IMG/VR virus record: IMGVR_UViG_3300020477_000077
Location: 1-34,562 of that record
Reading direction: 5' to 3' (one strand)
Length of the DNA stretch: 34,562 nucleotides
Source of the DNA: a virus
Both the position numbers and the translations under genes were made by a program. Position 1 is the first letter of the stretch, and every line of letters begins with the position of its first letter. This document shows positions 25,698 through 33,647 of this stretch, piece by piece. The notes beneath the pieces are model-generated. The model worked only from the letters and a program-made list of their open reading frames with translations, did no database searches and had not been told where the DNA came from.

Positions 25698-27581
25698 ATG
25701 GCTCAGATTATAAAACATAGAAGAGGTACAGCTGCACAGTTAAAGACTGTTACACTGCAAAAGGCAGAGTTAGGTGTATCAACTGGTTCAGTATCAGGTA
25801 TTACAACGCCAGTATTACATGTAGGTGATGGTACAAATGCAGCAGGTTTTGTTGTAGGAAGATTATTTCAAGGGTCAACAGTTCCAACACTTAATTCAGG
25901 TGATATTGGTTCAGCATTACAAGATATGCTGTTTCATGATTCAGCGACTTATAAGTTATACAAATTAAATTCAGGTGGAAATGAAAACTTAGATTTAACT
26001 GGTAACATTGCTAATAGAGCTGTTACTGGTAGTTTAACATTAACAGGCGCAGTTAATATAGAAGGAGCCGCTACATCGACTGCAATATCTGCTTCTGGCG
26101 AAATTACTGCTTCAAATATTTTAGCATCCGGAACTATTACTGGTACTTCATTAGTAGGGACATTAGGAACAGCTGCACAATCAAATGTAACAAGTCTTGG
26201 AACGTTAACCACACTTACTGTAGACAATGTGATCATAAATGGCACAACAATTGGCCATACATCAGATACAGACTTATTGACAGTAGCAAGTGGTAAGTTA
26301 ACTGTTGCAGGTGACTTAGATGTTATGGGGTCAACAACATTCGTTAGTTCATCACAAGTTGATATAGGCGATAGAATTATAGAATTGAATGCAACCAATG
26401 CATCAGGTGATGGAGGAATATATGTAAGAGATACTGATACTGCAGAAACAGGTTCATTGCTTTGGGACGTTAGTGAAGATAGGTGGATTGGAGGATTAAA
26501 GGATGCAGAGGTTAATTTAGTAACAATATCATCTACAGATACATTAACGAATAAAACACTGACAAGCCCTGATATTAATACCCCAGACCTCGATGGTGGA
26601 ACAATAGATGGTGCGACGATAGCAACATCAAACATAACAGTAGGATCAGGTAAATCATTAGATGTAAGCGGTGGAACACTTACATTAGCAGCAGACCAAA
26701 TTAGTGGTGATAAAGTTGAAGGTGGAACAATAGCTGCGACAACAATAACAACATTGACATCTACAACAATAAAAGATTTTACAAGTGCAAGTGGTTCTGC
26801 TGTATCATCTGGATCATTTGGTAGAGTAGACGCAACATCTTTTCACGGTGACGGAAGCAGCCTAACAGGTGTTGCTGACGCAGCTGCAATTAGTGGATCT
26901 TGGAGAGGTGAATTATCGTCAAGTGCAGTAACTGTAGTAGGAGGTGGTGTAAGTGGTTCAGCACTTTCATCAGGATCTTTTGCTAGACTTGACACAATAA
27001 CAACTGGTTCATTTGGATATGTTAAATCTACAGGTACTGGTTCATTTGGTAGGGTTGAGGCAACAACTTTAAATGGAACTCTAACAACAGCTGCACAAAC
27101 AAATATAACCTCAGTTGGAACAATTGGAACTGGAACGTGGGAAGGTACAACTATTGCAGTAGCACAAGGTGGTACAGGAGCAACAACATTAGATAATTTA
27201 ATTACATTATCTGACCACACAACTGGAAATTATGTAGCAACTTTAACTGGTGGAACTGGTATAACTTCTACAGGGGCTACAAGTGGTGAAGGAATAGCAC
27301 ATTCAATAAGTGTAGATGCTTCACAAACTCAAATAACAGCAATCGGAACTATTGCAACTGGTGTTTGGAATGGTACAGCAATTGCAAGTGCATATTTAGA
27401 TGCTGATACTGCGCATTTGACAACTGATCAAACTTTTAGTGGCAAGAAAACATTTTCTGCTCCAATAACAGCTAGCTCGCACGTAGAAGTAACTGGAAAT
27501 GTAAGCGGTTCAGCAACCTCAACTGGCTCATTCGGTCACATCATATTCACTACAGGAACTATTGATGGAGGTTCGTTCTAA
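25698..27581 (+). CDS. Tail-fibre-like structural protein
   Basis: This is a 627-residue protein. The first ~60 residues (IIKHRRGTAAQLKTV, AELGVSTGS, VLHVGDGTNAAG) resemble the short N-terminal module seen in phage tropism/fibre proteins that mounts the fibre on the virion. Fibre repeats follow: NKTLTSPDINTPDLDGG, GTAAQSNVTSLGTLTTL, IDGATIATSNITVGSG, and, near the end, several xSGSFG and GTGSFGRVEAT units plus a full SGSATSTGSFG near base 27510. It shares its architecture with the large gene at 27816. The role is an adhesin or fibre segment; the exact position on the virion is unknown. Confidence 0.85.
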   Translation: MAQIIKHRRGTAAQLKTVTLQKAELGVSTGSVSGITTPVLHVGDGTNAAGFVVGRLFQGSTVPTLNSGDIGSALQDMLFHDSATYKLYKLNSGGNENLDLTGNIANRAVTGSLTLTGAVNIEGAATSTAISASGEITASNILASGTITGTSLVGTLGTAAQSNVTSLGTLTTLTVDNVIINGTTIGHTSDTDLLTVASGKLTVAGDLDVMGSTTFVSSSQVDIGDRIIELNATNASGDGGIYVRDTDTAETGSLLWDVSEDRWIGGLKDAEVNLVTISSTDTLTNKTLTSPDINTPDLDGGTIDGATIATSNITVGSGKSLDVSGGTLTLAADQISGDKVEGGTIAATTITTLTSTTIKDFTSASGSAVSSGSFGRVDATSFHGDGSSLTGVADAAAISGSWRGELSSSAVTVVGGGVSGSALSSGSFARLDTITTGSFGYVKSTGTGSFGRVEATTLNGTLTTAAQTNITSVGTIGTGTWEGTTIAVAQGGTGATTLDNLITLSDHTTGNYVATLTGGTGITSTGATSGEGIAHSISVDASQTQITAIGTIATGVWNGTAIASAYLDADTAHLTTDQTFSGKKTFSAPITASSHVEVTGNVSGSATSTGSFGHIIFTTGTIDGGSF

Positions 27582-27772
27582 TGGATAAGAATATTTCTAG
27601 AGATGCAAAAGATATGATGGATGAGTTTGCTATCATGGGAAGAAAATTCTCACGATTAGTACAAGCAGCATCAAGAGAAGGTGACAAAAATCAAAATAGA
27701 CAGTTTGGAAAAGCTGCAAAAGCATATCAACAATTTTTTGGTGAATTAAAAAGGCTATATAGACTACTGTAG
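27581..27772 (+). CDS. Small helical protein between fibre genes
   Basis: This 63-residue, basic, apparently all-helical protein (DAKDMMDEFAIMGRKFSRLV, FGKAAKAYQQFFGELKRLYR) shares TAATG with the preceding fibre gene and has GGAGG about 9 nt upstream. It has no membrane segment. It might be a fibre chaperone or a small virion component, given its location between two fibre genes. This is a guess; no family is recognised. Confidence 0.7.
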   Translation: MDKNISRDAKDMMDEFAIMGRKFSRLVQAASREGDKNQNRQFGKAAKAYQQFFGELKRLYRLL

Positions 27773-27780
27773 TTAAACTC

Positions 27781-27792
27781 GGGTATATACCC
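27781..27792. promoter_or_regulatory. 12-bp perfect palindrome before giant fibre gene
   Basis: GGGTATATACCC is a perfect 12-bp palindrome in the 43-nt gap between the small gene and the giant fibre gene, 23 nt before the ATG at 27816. As DNA it could be an operator; as RNA it could form only a short 4-bp stem with an ATAT loop. No second copy was noticed in the window. Confidence 0.3.
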
Positions 27793-27815
27793 AAACATAG
27801 AGGAGCCGTTATATA

Positions 27816-30800
27816 ATGGCACAAATAGTAAAACTTAAACGTTCTGCTGTTGCAGGAAATGTACCGACAACATCAAGTTTAGAACTTGGTGAATTAGCAA
27901 TTAATACTATTGATGGAAGAGTATTTTTTGAAAAGTCAAGCTCCGCTGGTTATGAAATAAAGCATATAGTTACATCAGATTCAAAAACAACAGGCTCAAT
28001 AGAATTAACAGGAAACCTTAGCGGTTCAGCAACCTCAACTGGTTCTTTTGGTAGGACAGAAGTAGTTGATAACAGTCATGTAGGTGGAATATTAACTGTT
28101 GGTTCAACATCTACGCCAGATGCTACTTATGGTGATGGTTCTATCGAACTTTTTGGTGGAGGATCAACAGCACTTGTAATAAACGATACTCGTGCTAGTA
28201 ATAGACGACATGTTGTATTTGCTGATACTGGTGGTATGACAATATCATCTGATCCAAGTAATACAATTGGTGTAGGATATTTTAGAGTTAAAGTTGCAAA
28301 TAGTGAAGTTTTTCATATTGCCGAAGGTGGCAATACAGGAATTGGAGTTACTGATCCAGCTGTAAGAAATGGCTTACTCCAGCTCGGTAGTAGTGGTGGT
28401 ATATCATTACTAGCATCTGGGATTATAAGCGGTTCATCAACCTCAACTGGTTCCTTTGGTTCATTAGTTGTTGCAGGTGCTGTACAGGGTGATTTAACAG
28501 TTAACGGTGACATAATCGCAAATCAGTATATTGTATCATCTTCAGTTACACACTTAACTGCTTCAGCTATGAGTGGATCAACAATGTTTGGTGATACTTC
28601 TGATGACACACACCAATTTACTGGATCTTTATTATTAAGCGGAAGTATGACCCTTGATAAAAGTGTTAACCTCAGTGGCTCAGCAACCTCAACTGGTTCG
28701 TTTGGCATTGTTGAAAGTGGTAATGTAATAGCAAGTAGTAACATAAGCGGCTCAGCAAAATCAACTGGTTCGTTTGGCTACGGTCATATTGTAGATAAAT
28801 TAGGTATTGGGACTCAGAGTCCTGGTGCTCACCTAGAAATTAGAGATGATGTTAATGGTGGAGTATTACAATTAAATGGTAACGTATGGTCTGGATTAGA
28901 ACCTATTGGAACTATAGGATTTTACAACTTTCAAACTAATGTAACATCTTCAATGATAGTTACAAGGACTCCAAATTATAATACCAAAGGAGAACTGTTA
29001 TTTTATACAAATAATGCTGATGAAGCCGCTCCTCGTATTTCTGTTACAATGGACAGCAGCAAAAATGTAACTATCCATTCTGGTAGTTTAGAGGTGGCTG
29101 GAAAAATAAGTGGCTCATCAACATCAACTGGCTCATTTGGAGATGTAGTAACTGATACACTCTCTGTCAATGAGGGATTTACTACAGGTACAATTACTGT
29201 AACAAACTTAATTGCTACAAATATAACTGCTAGTGGAAATATAAGCTCTTCAGGCGCTGGTACTGCTTCGTATCAAAGAGCAGAATTTATAGATGATGAT
29301 TATGGCGGTCAAATAGAGCTAGGTGGAAAAGCATGGTCGGGATATGAGCCTGTTGGGCATATAGAATTTTATAACTATCAAACTAACGATATGTTAGGAA
29401 AAATAGAAGTTAGAATCCCAGATTTCAACACTAAAGGGGAAATGACATTTTATACAAATGGCGCTGAGGCAGACGATCCTCGTCCTGCTATGGTGCTTAG
29501 ATCAAATAAGAATGTTGATATTGTTACTGGTAGTTTACAAGTAGCTGGAAATATAAGCGGCTCATCAACATCAACTGGATCATTTGGATATGTTAATCTA
29601 CCAGGCACTGGTTCGTTTGGTAGATTAGAAGTAGCTTCTACTGGCTCATTTGGTGCTATTATCACAAGTAATATTTCATCTAGTGGAAATATAAGCGCTT
29701 CATACACTTCAACTGGTTCTTTTGGAAGAGTAGAAATTAGAAATAATGACGGTGGTGGTAACCTTAGACTAGCAGGCTCAGTATGGACGGGATATGAGTC
29801 TGTTGGAAATATAGAATTTTATAATCATCAAACTGCTAAAATTCTTAGCAAAATAGAATCGGAATCTCCAAATCTCAATAATAAAGGTCAATTACATTTC
29901 TTAACAATGACTGATGGAAATGGCCCATATCGTGCCATGACAATAACGGGTAATAAAGATGTTAATATTCTTTCTGGTAGTTTAGAAGTAGCTGGAAATA
30001 TAAGTGGCTCATCAACCTCAACTGGTTCATTTGGTGTTATACAAGTTGAAGGTGGTCACTTTACATCAGCTTCATTAGCATCCGGCGGTGGCGGCGGTGG
30101 AGGTGCAGTCGGCTCAATAACAAACGGTGCAAATAATAGAATAGCAACATTTAGTTCAGGTAATGATTTAAATGGTGAAGCCAATCTTACTTTCGATGGT
30201 TCAACATTAGGTTTGTCTGGTGCAATGACTGCAACTGGAAACATAAGTGGTTCAGCAACTACAACTGGTTCTTTTGGCTATGGTCATATTGTAGATAAAT
30301 TAGGCATTGGTGTTATAAATCCTGCTCAAGCTTTAGATGTTACAGGAGTTTTACAAATAAAAGCAAGCGGAACTCATATATTATTAGACACATTAGCTGA
30401 TAATCAAAATAATTGGATTACTTGGAAAGATAATGGTAACAATAAGTGGGAAGTAAACAAAGATACATCACATAATTTTAACATATATTCTTACGCTTCC
30501 TCAGCAAATATAATACAATTAGCAGCTGCAGGTACAGCTGCACAATTTAACGTTCCAATAACAGGAAGTCATTATAGCGGTTCAGCAACTTCAACTGGTT
30601 CGTTTGGTGCTGTTGGTATTGGAACTGGTACTCCTGCAACCATTTTTCATATTACTGAAAATACAAATAGTAATCTTGAATTTGACGGCTCTACTGCTGG
30701 TGAATTTAGAATAATATCAATCAATGATGCTAGAAATGCATATGAAGATTTAAAATTATATGGAGATAATGTAAATCTTAATACAAATGCATCTGGTAAA

Positions 30801-33647
30801 GTATTATTTTCAGCTTCAACATTAAGTGGCTCATCAACATCAACTGGCTCGTTTGGCTACGGCCATATTACAGATAAATTAGGCATTGGAAGACCTGATC
30901 CTGTTTTAGCCTTAGATGTAAAGGGCGGTGTTTTTCAAGCTCCAGCTACTAGTGGAGCTTCTATAAACGGTACTGCTAGATTTGGCCAATCAGCTGGTCA
31001 AGGTGCTTTAGACATTGGATTTCACGATAGCGGTACTGGTTATTCTTGGTTACAATCAAGAGCTTCAAATAATTATGCTTCAAATTATAATTTGGTTTTA
31101 CAGCAAAATGGCGGAAATGTTGGCATCGGAATAAATCTACCCACAGAAAAACTTCATGTTGCTGGAAATATATTTGCTACAGGAAGTATAAGCGGCTCAG
31201 CAACATCAACTGGTTCGTTTGGTTCATTAGTTGTTGCTGACGCTGTACAAGGAAATTTAACTGTTGAGGGAGATATAATTGCAAATCAGTATATTGTATC
31301 ATCTTCAGTTACACACTTAACTGCATCCGCAATGAGCGGATCAACAATGTTTGGTGATACATCAAGTGATACGCACCAGTTTACAGGATCATTATTAATC
31401 ACAGGTAGCTTAACAGTAGACAGTGGAAGTGTAAATCTTAATAATGCTGTTGATCTTAGTGGCTCAGCAACTTCAACTGCTTCGTTTGGAATGATTGGAG
31501 TGGGTATAGCAAGTCCCGCATCACTAATTCATGTACAAGCAGCTACAACCTCTGATGATGCAGGAATAACTCTTTCATCTGCACATCCATATCATTGGTC
31601 GTTAGGGTTGGATGCTGGAGATAGTCACTATTTAAAACTTACAAATGCAAGTACGCCAGGTGGTGGAACTGATTATTTTAGTATTGGTGGTAATAATATT
31701 GTCACCTCTCAAAATTTTACAGTTCAAGGTAATTTTTATGTTGCAAACAGGATTATTCATGAAGGTGAAAATGATGTTTCAATAGAATTTACATCAAATC
31801 AAATAGATTTTCAAGCTGATGATCAATCTATGCTACTCACACCAAATCACTTAAGTGGTTCTGCAACTAATGGTAAAGGTTTTAGTGGTTCATTTAGTCA
31901 TATCTTTGGAGCAGATACTATTAGTGGTTCAGCTACTTCAACAGGTTCATTTGGTAATGGCTATTTTGCTGGTAATTCAATAGTTTCTGGTTCAACAACT
32001 TCATATGGGCAGCTTACAGTTGAGAATGGTGCACCTCAAGTAGTAATAAAAAGCAATGATACAAGTGATGGTGATGCTACTTTATCACTTATTTCTGATA
32101 ATGGTGCAGCAAATGAAGATTATTGGAAAATCTATAATGAAGGTTCTGATAATGATTTATCTTTTAAGAATGGAAATTATGATCCAGTAGTTACGATAGC
32201 ACATACTACTGGTCATCTTACAACAACTGGTAGTATAATATCAAATCGTGTAGACGGAGTTATAAGTGGCTCAGCAACTTCAACTGGTTCGTTTGGTCAC
32301 GCCATGAGTCCTACTGCTGTTTTTTCAGATAGAATAGCAATAGGTCAAACAGATTTAGATTCAACATACGAATTAGATGTAACTGGACAAATTAATTCCA
32401 CATCTTATTCGATTTTTGGTGGAATAGTTGTAGGAAATGCAAGTAGGATATACGCATCAAGTGAAGCTTACCCATTCTTACAGTTTAATAGTACTACCGC
32501 ACAACTAACTGGTGGTGAGGCTGCTGGTAGACATATAGTAAATTTATTAAGACATTCAGGAACACATTTTCAAATAGTATCAGGCTCTACAACTTTATTT
32601 ACTGTTTCTGGAAGTAATGGATTAGAAGTTCCATTTGGAAACATAAGCGGCTCATCAACATCAACTGGCTCGTTTGGCATGCTTGCTTCAAGTGGTAGTG
32701 TTGGTGTTGGAACAGATAGCCCAACAAATCGTTTTACTGTATATGGACACGGAACTTCTAATGCAACGGCACCAGTTATTCAATTAAATAGTGGAACTGG
32801 AACACACCACTGGTCAGGTTTAAGATTTGCAAAGGGAGGTACAGATAAATGGGGAATTGTATCTGATTATGCCGCAAATGATACAAAAAATTTAGTAGTA
32901 TGGGAATATGAATCAGCTGCAGCTAGAATGTATTTTGAAACTGGTGGCAATGTTGGCATAGGAAATACAGATCCAGCACATAAATTAGATGTCACAGGTA
33001 CTGGTAGATTTACAGGGACATTAACAACTGCTGCAATTACAACAACAGGAATTACTTCAACAGGAAATATAAGTGGTTCAGCAACAACAACTGGTTCGTT
33101 TGGTTCGTTAGCTGTTAGGGATTCAGTTGGAATAGGAGATCCAAATCCTTATGGTATTTTAGAAATTAATTCAACAGTAACTGCGGAACCGTGGATTACA
33201 TTTACTGGTGATCAAGGTAATAGATTATATTTTAATCAAGAACTTATCGCAGCGCACAGATGGGGATTTAGGTCAGGAGATAGTGGAGAAGATATATTAG
33301 TAATCGATTCTGACAATGATAGAGTTGGTATAATGACAGATAATCCAGGGGTTGCTTTAGAAGTTGTTGGTTCAGTAAGTGCCTCAGCTGATTCAACTGG
33401 TTCGTTTGGTACTTATGGTAATGATTTAATCCCAAGCGCTGATAATTCTCTTGATCTAGGAGGATCATCAAATAGATGGGCAAACTTATATACTGCTGAC
33501 TTTCACCTATCAAATGAAGGAACTGATGGTAATGATGTTGATGGCACAGAAGGTAATTGGACAATACAAGAAGGTGAAGAAGATCTATATTTATTGAATA
33601 ATAAGAGCGGAAAAAAGTATAAATTCGTCTTACAGGAGATTGAATAA
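27816..33647 (+). CDS. Giant modular tail fibre (1943 aa) with SGSATSTGSFG repeats
   Basis: The N-terminal module (IVKLKRSAVAGNVPTTSSLE, LGELAINTIDGRVFFEKSS) matches fibre-mounting modules of marine phages and parallels the gene at 25698. About 18 copies of SGS[AS]xSTGSFG or close variants punctuate the protein at domain boundaries. Between them lie VGIGTxxPxxxLxV-type motifs (for example KLGIGTQSPGAHLEI, VGIGNTDPAHKLDVTG) common in trimeric fibres. A run of seven glycines (ASGGGGGGGAVG, near base 30085) looks like a hinge. The C-terminus (NRWANLYTADFHLSNEG, WTIQEGEEDLYLLNNKSGKK, FVLQEIE) is typical of marine T4-like fibre ends. It contains a three-copy ~82-residue module and two copies of a ~100-residue block. 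Ribosome binding site GAGGAG has long (~11 nt) spacing. Confidence 0.9.
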   Translation: MAQIVKLKRSAVAGNVPTTSSLELGELAINTIDGRVFFEKSSSAGYEIKHIVTSDSKTTGSIELTGNLSGSATSTGSFGRTEVVDNSHVGGILTVGSTSTPDATYGDGSIELFGGGSTALVINDTRASNRRHVVFADTGGMTISSDPSNTIGVGYFRVKVANSEVFHIAEGGNTGIGVTDPAVRNGLLQLGSSGGISLLASGIISGSSTSTGSFGSLVVAGAVQGDLTVNGDIIANQYIVSSSVTHLTASAMSGSTMFGDTSDDTHQFTGSLLLSGSMTLDKSVNLSGSATSTGSFGIVESGNVIASSNISGSAKSTGSFGYGHIVDKLGIGTQSPGAHLEIRDDVNGGVLQLNGNVWSGLEPIGTIGFYNFQTNVTSSMIVTRTPNYNTKGELLFYTNNADEAAPRISVTMDSSKNVTIHSGSLEVAGKISGSSTSTGSFGDVVTDTLSVNEGFTTGTITVTNLIATNITASGNISSSGAGTASYQRAEFIDDDYGGQIELGGKAWSGYEPVGHIEFYNYQTNDMLGKIEVRIPDFNTKGEMTFYTNGAEADDPRPAMVLRSNKNVDIVTGSLQVAGNISGSSTSTGSFGYVNLPGTGSFGRLEVASTGSFGAIITSNISSSGNISASYTSTGSFGRVEIRNNDGGGNLRLAGSVWTGYESVGNIEFYNHQTAKILSKIESESPNLNNKGQLHFLTMTDGNGPYRAMTITGNKDVNILSGSLEVAGNISGSSTSTGSFGVIQVEGGHFTSASLASGGGGGGGAVGSITNGANNRIATFSSGNDLNGEANLTFDGSTLGLSGAMTATGNISGSATTTGSFGYGHIVDKLGIGVINPAQALDVTGVLQIKASGTHILLDTLADNQNNWITWKDNGNNKWEVNKDTSHNFNIYSYASSANIIQLAAAGTAAQFNVPITGSHYSGSATSTGSFGAVGIGTGTPATIFHITENTNSNLEFDGSTAGEFRIISINDARNAYEDLKLYGDNVNLNTNASGKVLFSASTLSGSSTSTGSFGYGHITDKLGIGRPDPVLALDVKGGVFQAPATSGASINGTARFGQSAGQGALDIGFHDSGTGYSWLQSRASNNYASNYNLVLQQNGGNVGIGINLPTEKLHVAGNIFATGSISGSATSTGSFGSLVVADAVQGNLTVEGDIIANQYIVSSSVTHLTASAMSGSTMFGDTSSDTHQFTGSLLITGSLTVDSGSVNLNNAVDLSGSATSTASFGMIGVGIASPASLIHVQAATTSDDAGITLSSAHPYHWSLGLDAGDSHYLKLTNASTPGGGTDYFSIGGNNIVTSQNFTVQGNFYVANRIIHEGENDVSIEFTSNQIDFQADDQSMLLTPNHLSGSATNGKGFSGSFSHIFGADTISGSATSTGSFGNGYFAGNSIVSGSTTSYGQLTVENGAPQVVIKSNDTSDGDATLSLISDNGAANEDYWKIYNEGSDNDLSFKNGNYDPVVTIAHTTGHLTTTGSIISNRVDGVISGSATSTGSFGHAMSPTAVFSDRIAIGQTDLDSTYELDVTGQINSTSYSIFGGIVVGNASRIYASSEAYPFLQFNSTTAQLTGGEAAGRHIVNLLRHSGTHFQIVSGSTTLFTVSGSNGLEVPFGNISGSSTSTGSFGMLASSGSVGVGTDSPTNRFTVYGHGTSNATAPVIQLNSGTGTHHWSGLRFAKGGTDKWGIVSDYAANDTKNLVVWEYESAAARMYFETGGNVGIGNTDPAHKLDVTGTGRFTGTLTTAAITTTGITSTGNISGSATTTGSFGSLAVRDSVGIGDPNPYGILEINSTVTAEPWITFTGDQGNRLYFNQELIAAHRWGFRSGDSGEDILVIDSDNDRVGIMTDNPGVALEVVGSVSASADSTGSFGTYGNDLIPSADNSLDLGGSSNRWANLYTADFHLSNEGTDGNDVDGTEGNWTIQEGEEDLYLLNNKSGKKYKFVLQEIE
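28422..28705 (+). repeat. Shared fibre block, copy A
   Basis: This block encodes an SGSSTSTGSFG motif, GDIIANQYIVSSSVTHLTA, SAMSGSTMFGDTSDDTHQF and a closing SGSATSTGSFG. The same block recurs at 31188-31490 and, in the next gene, at 34013-34315. Copy A is shorter, lacking the VDSGSVNLNNAV segment. Confidence 0.85.
28857..29996 (+). repeat. Triplicated ~82-residue fibre module
   Basis: Copies lie at 28857-29102, 29304-29549 (both 246 nt) and 29754-29996 (243 nt). Shared features are GG-x-LxLxG, VWSG/TGxEP/SxGxIxFYNxQT, NTKG/NNKGxL, and SGSLEVAGxISGSS. Copies are clearly related but diverged in sequence, unlike the near-identical shaft duplication at 374. Confidence 0.85.
31188..31490 (+). 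repeat. Shared fibre block, copy B
   Basis: This copy matches the block at 34013-34315 in the next gene along its whole length, including GNLTVEGD, QYIVSSSVTHLTA, DTSSDTHQFTGSLLITGS, VDSGSVNLNNAV and the variant SGSATSTASFG in place of STGSFG. Confidence 0.85.

Noticed and set aside
25949-27220. Minus-strand frames at 25949-26635 (228 codons) and 26843-27220
   Set aside because: Ser/Val/Pro-rich shadows of Gly/Thr/Ser fibre repeats; no ribosome binding site, and all other genes run on +.
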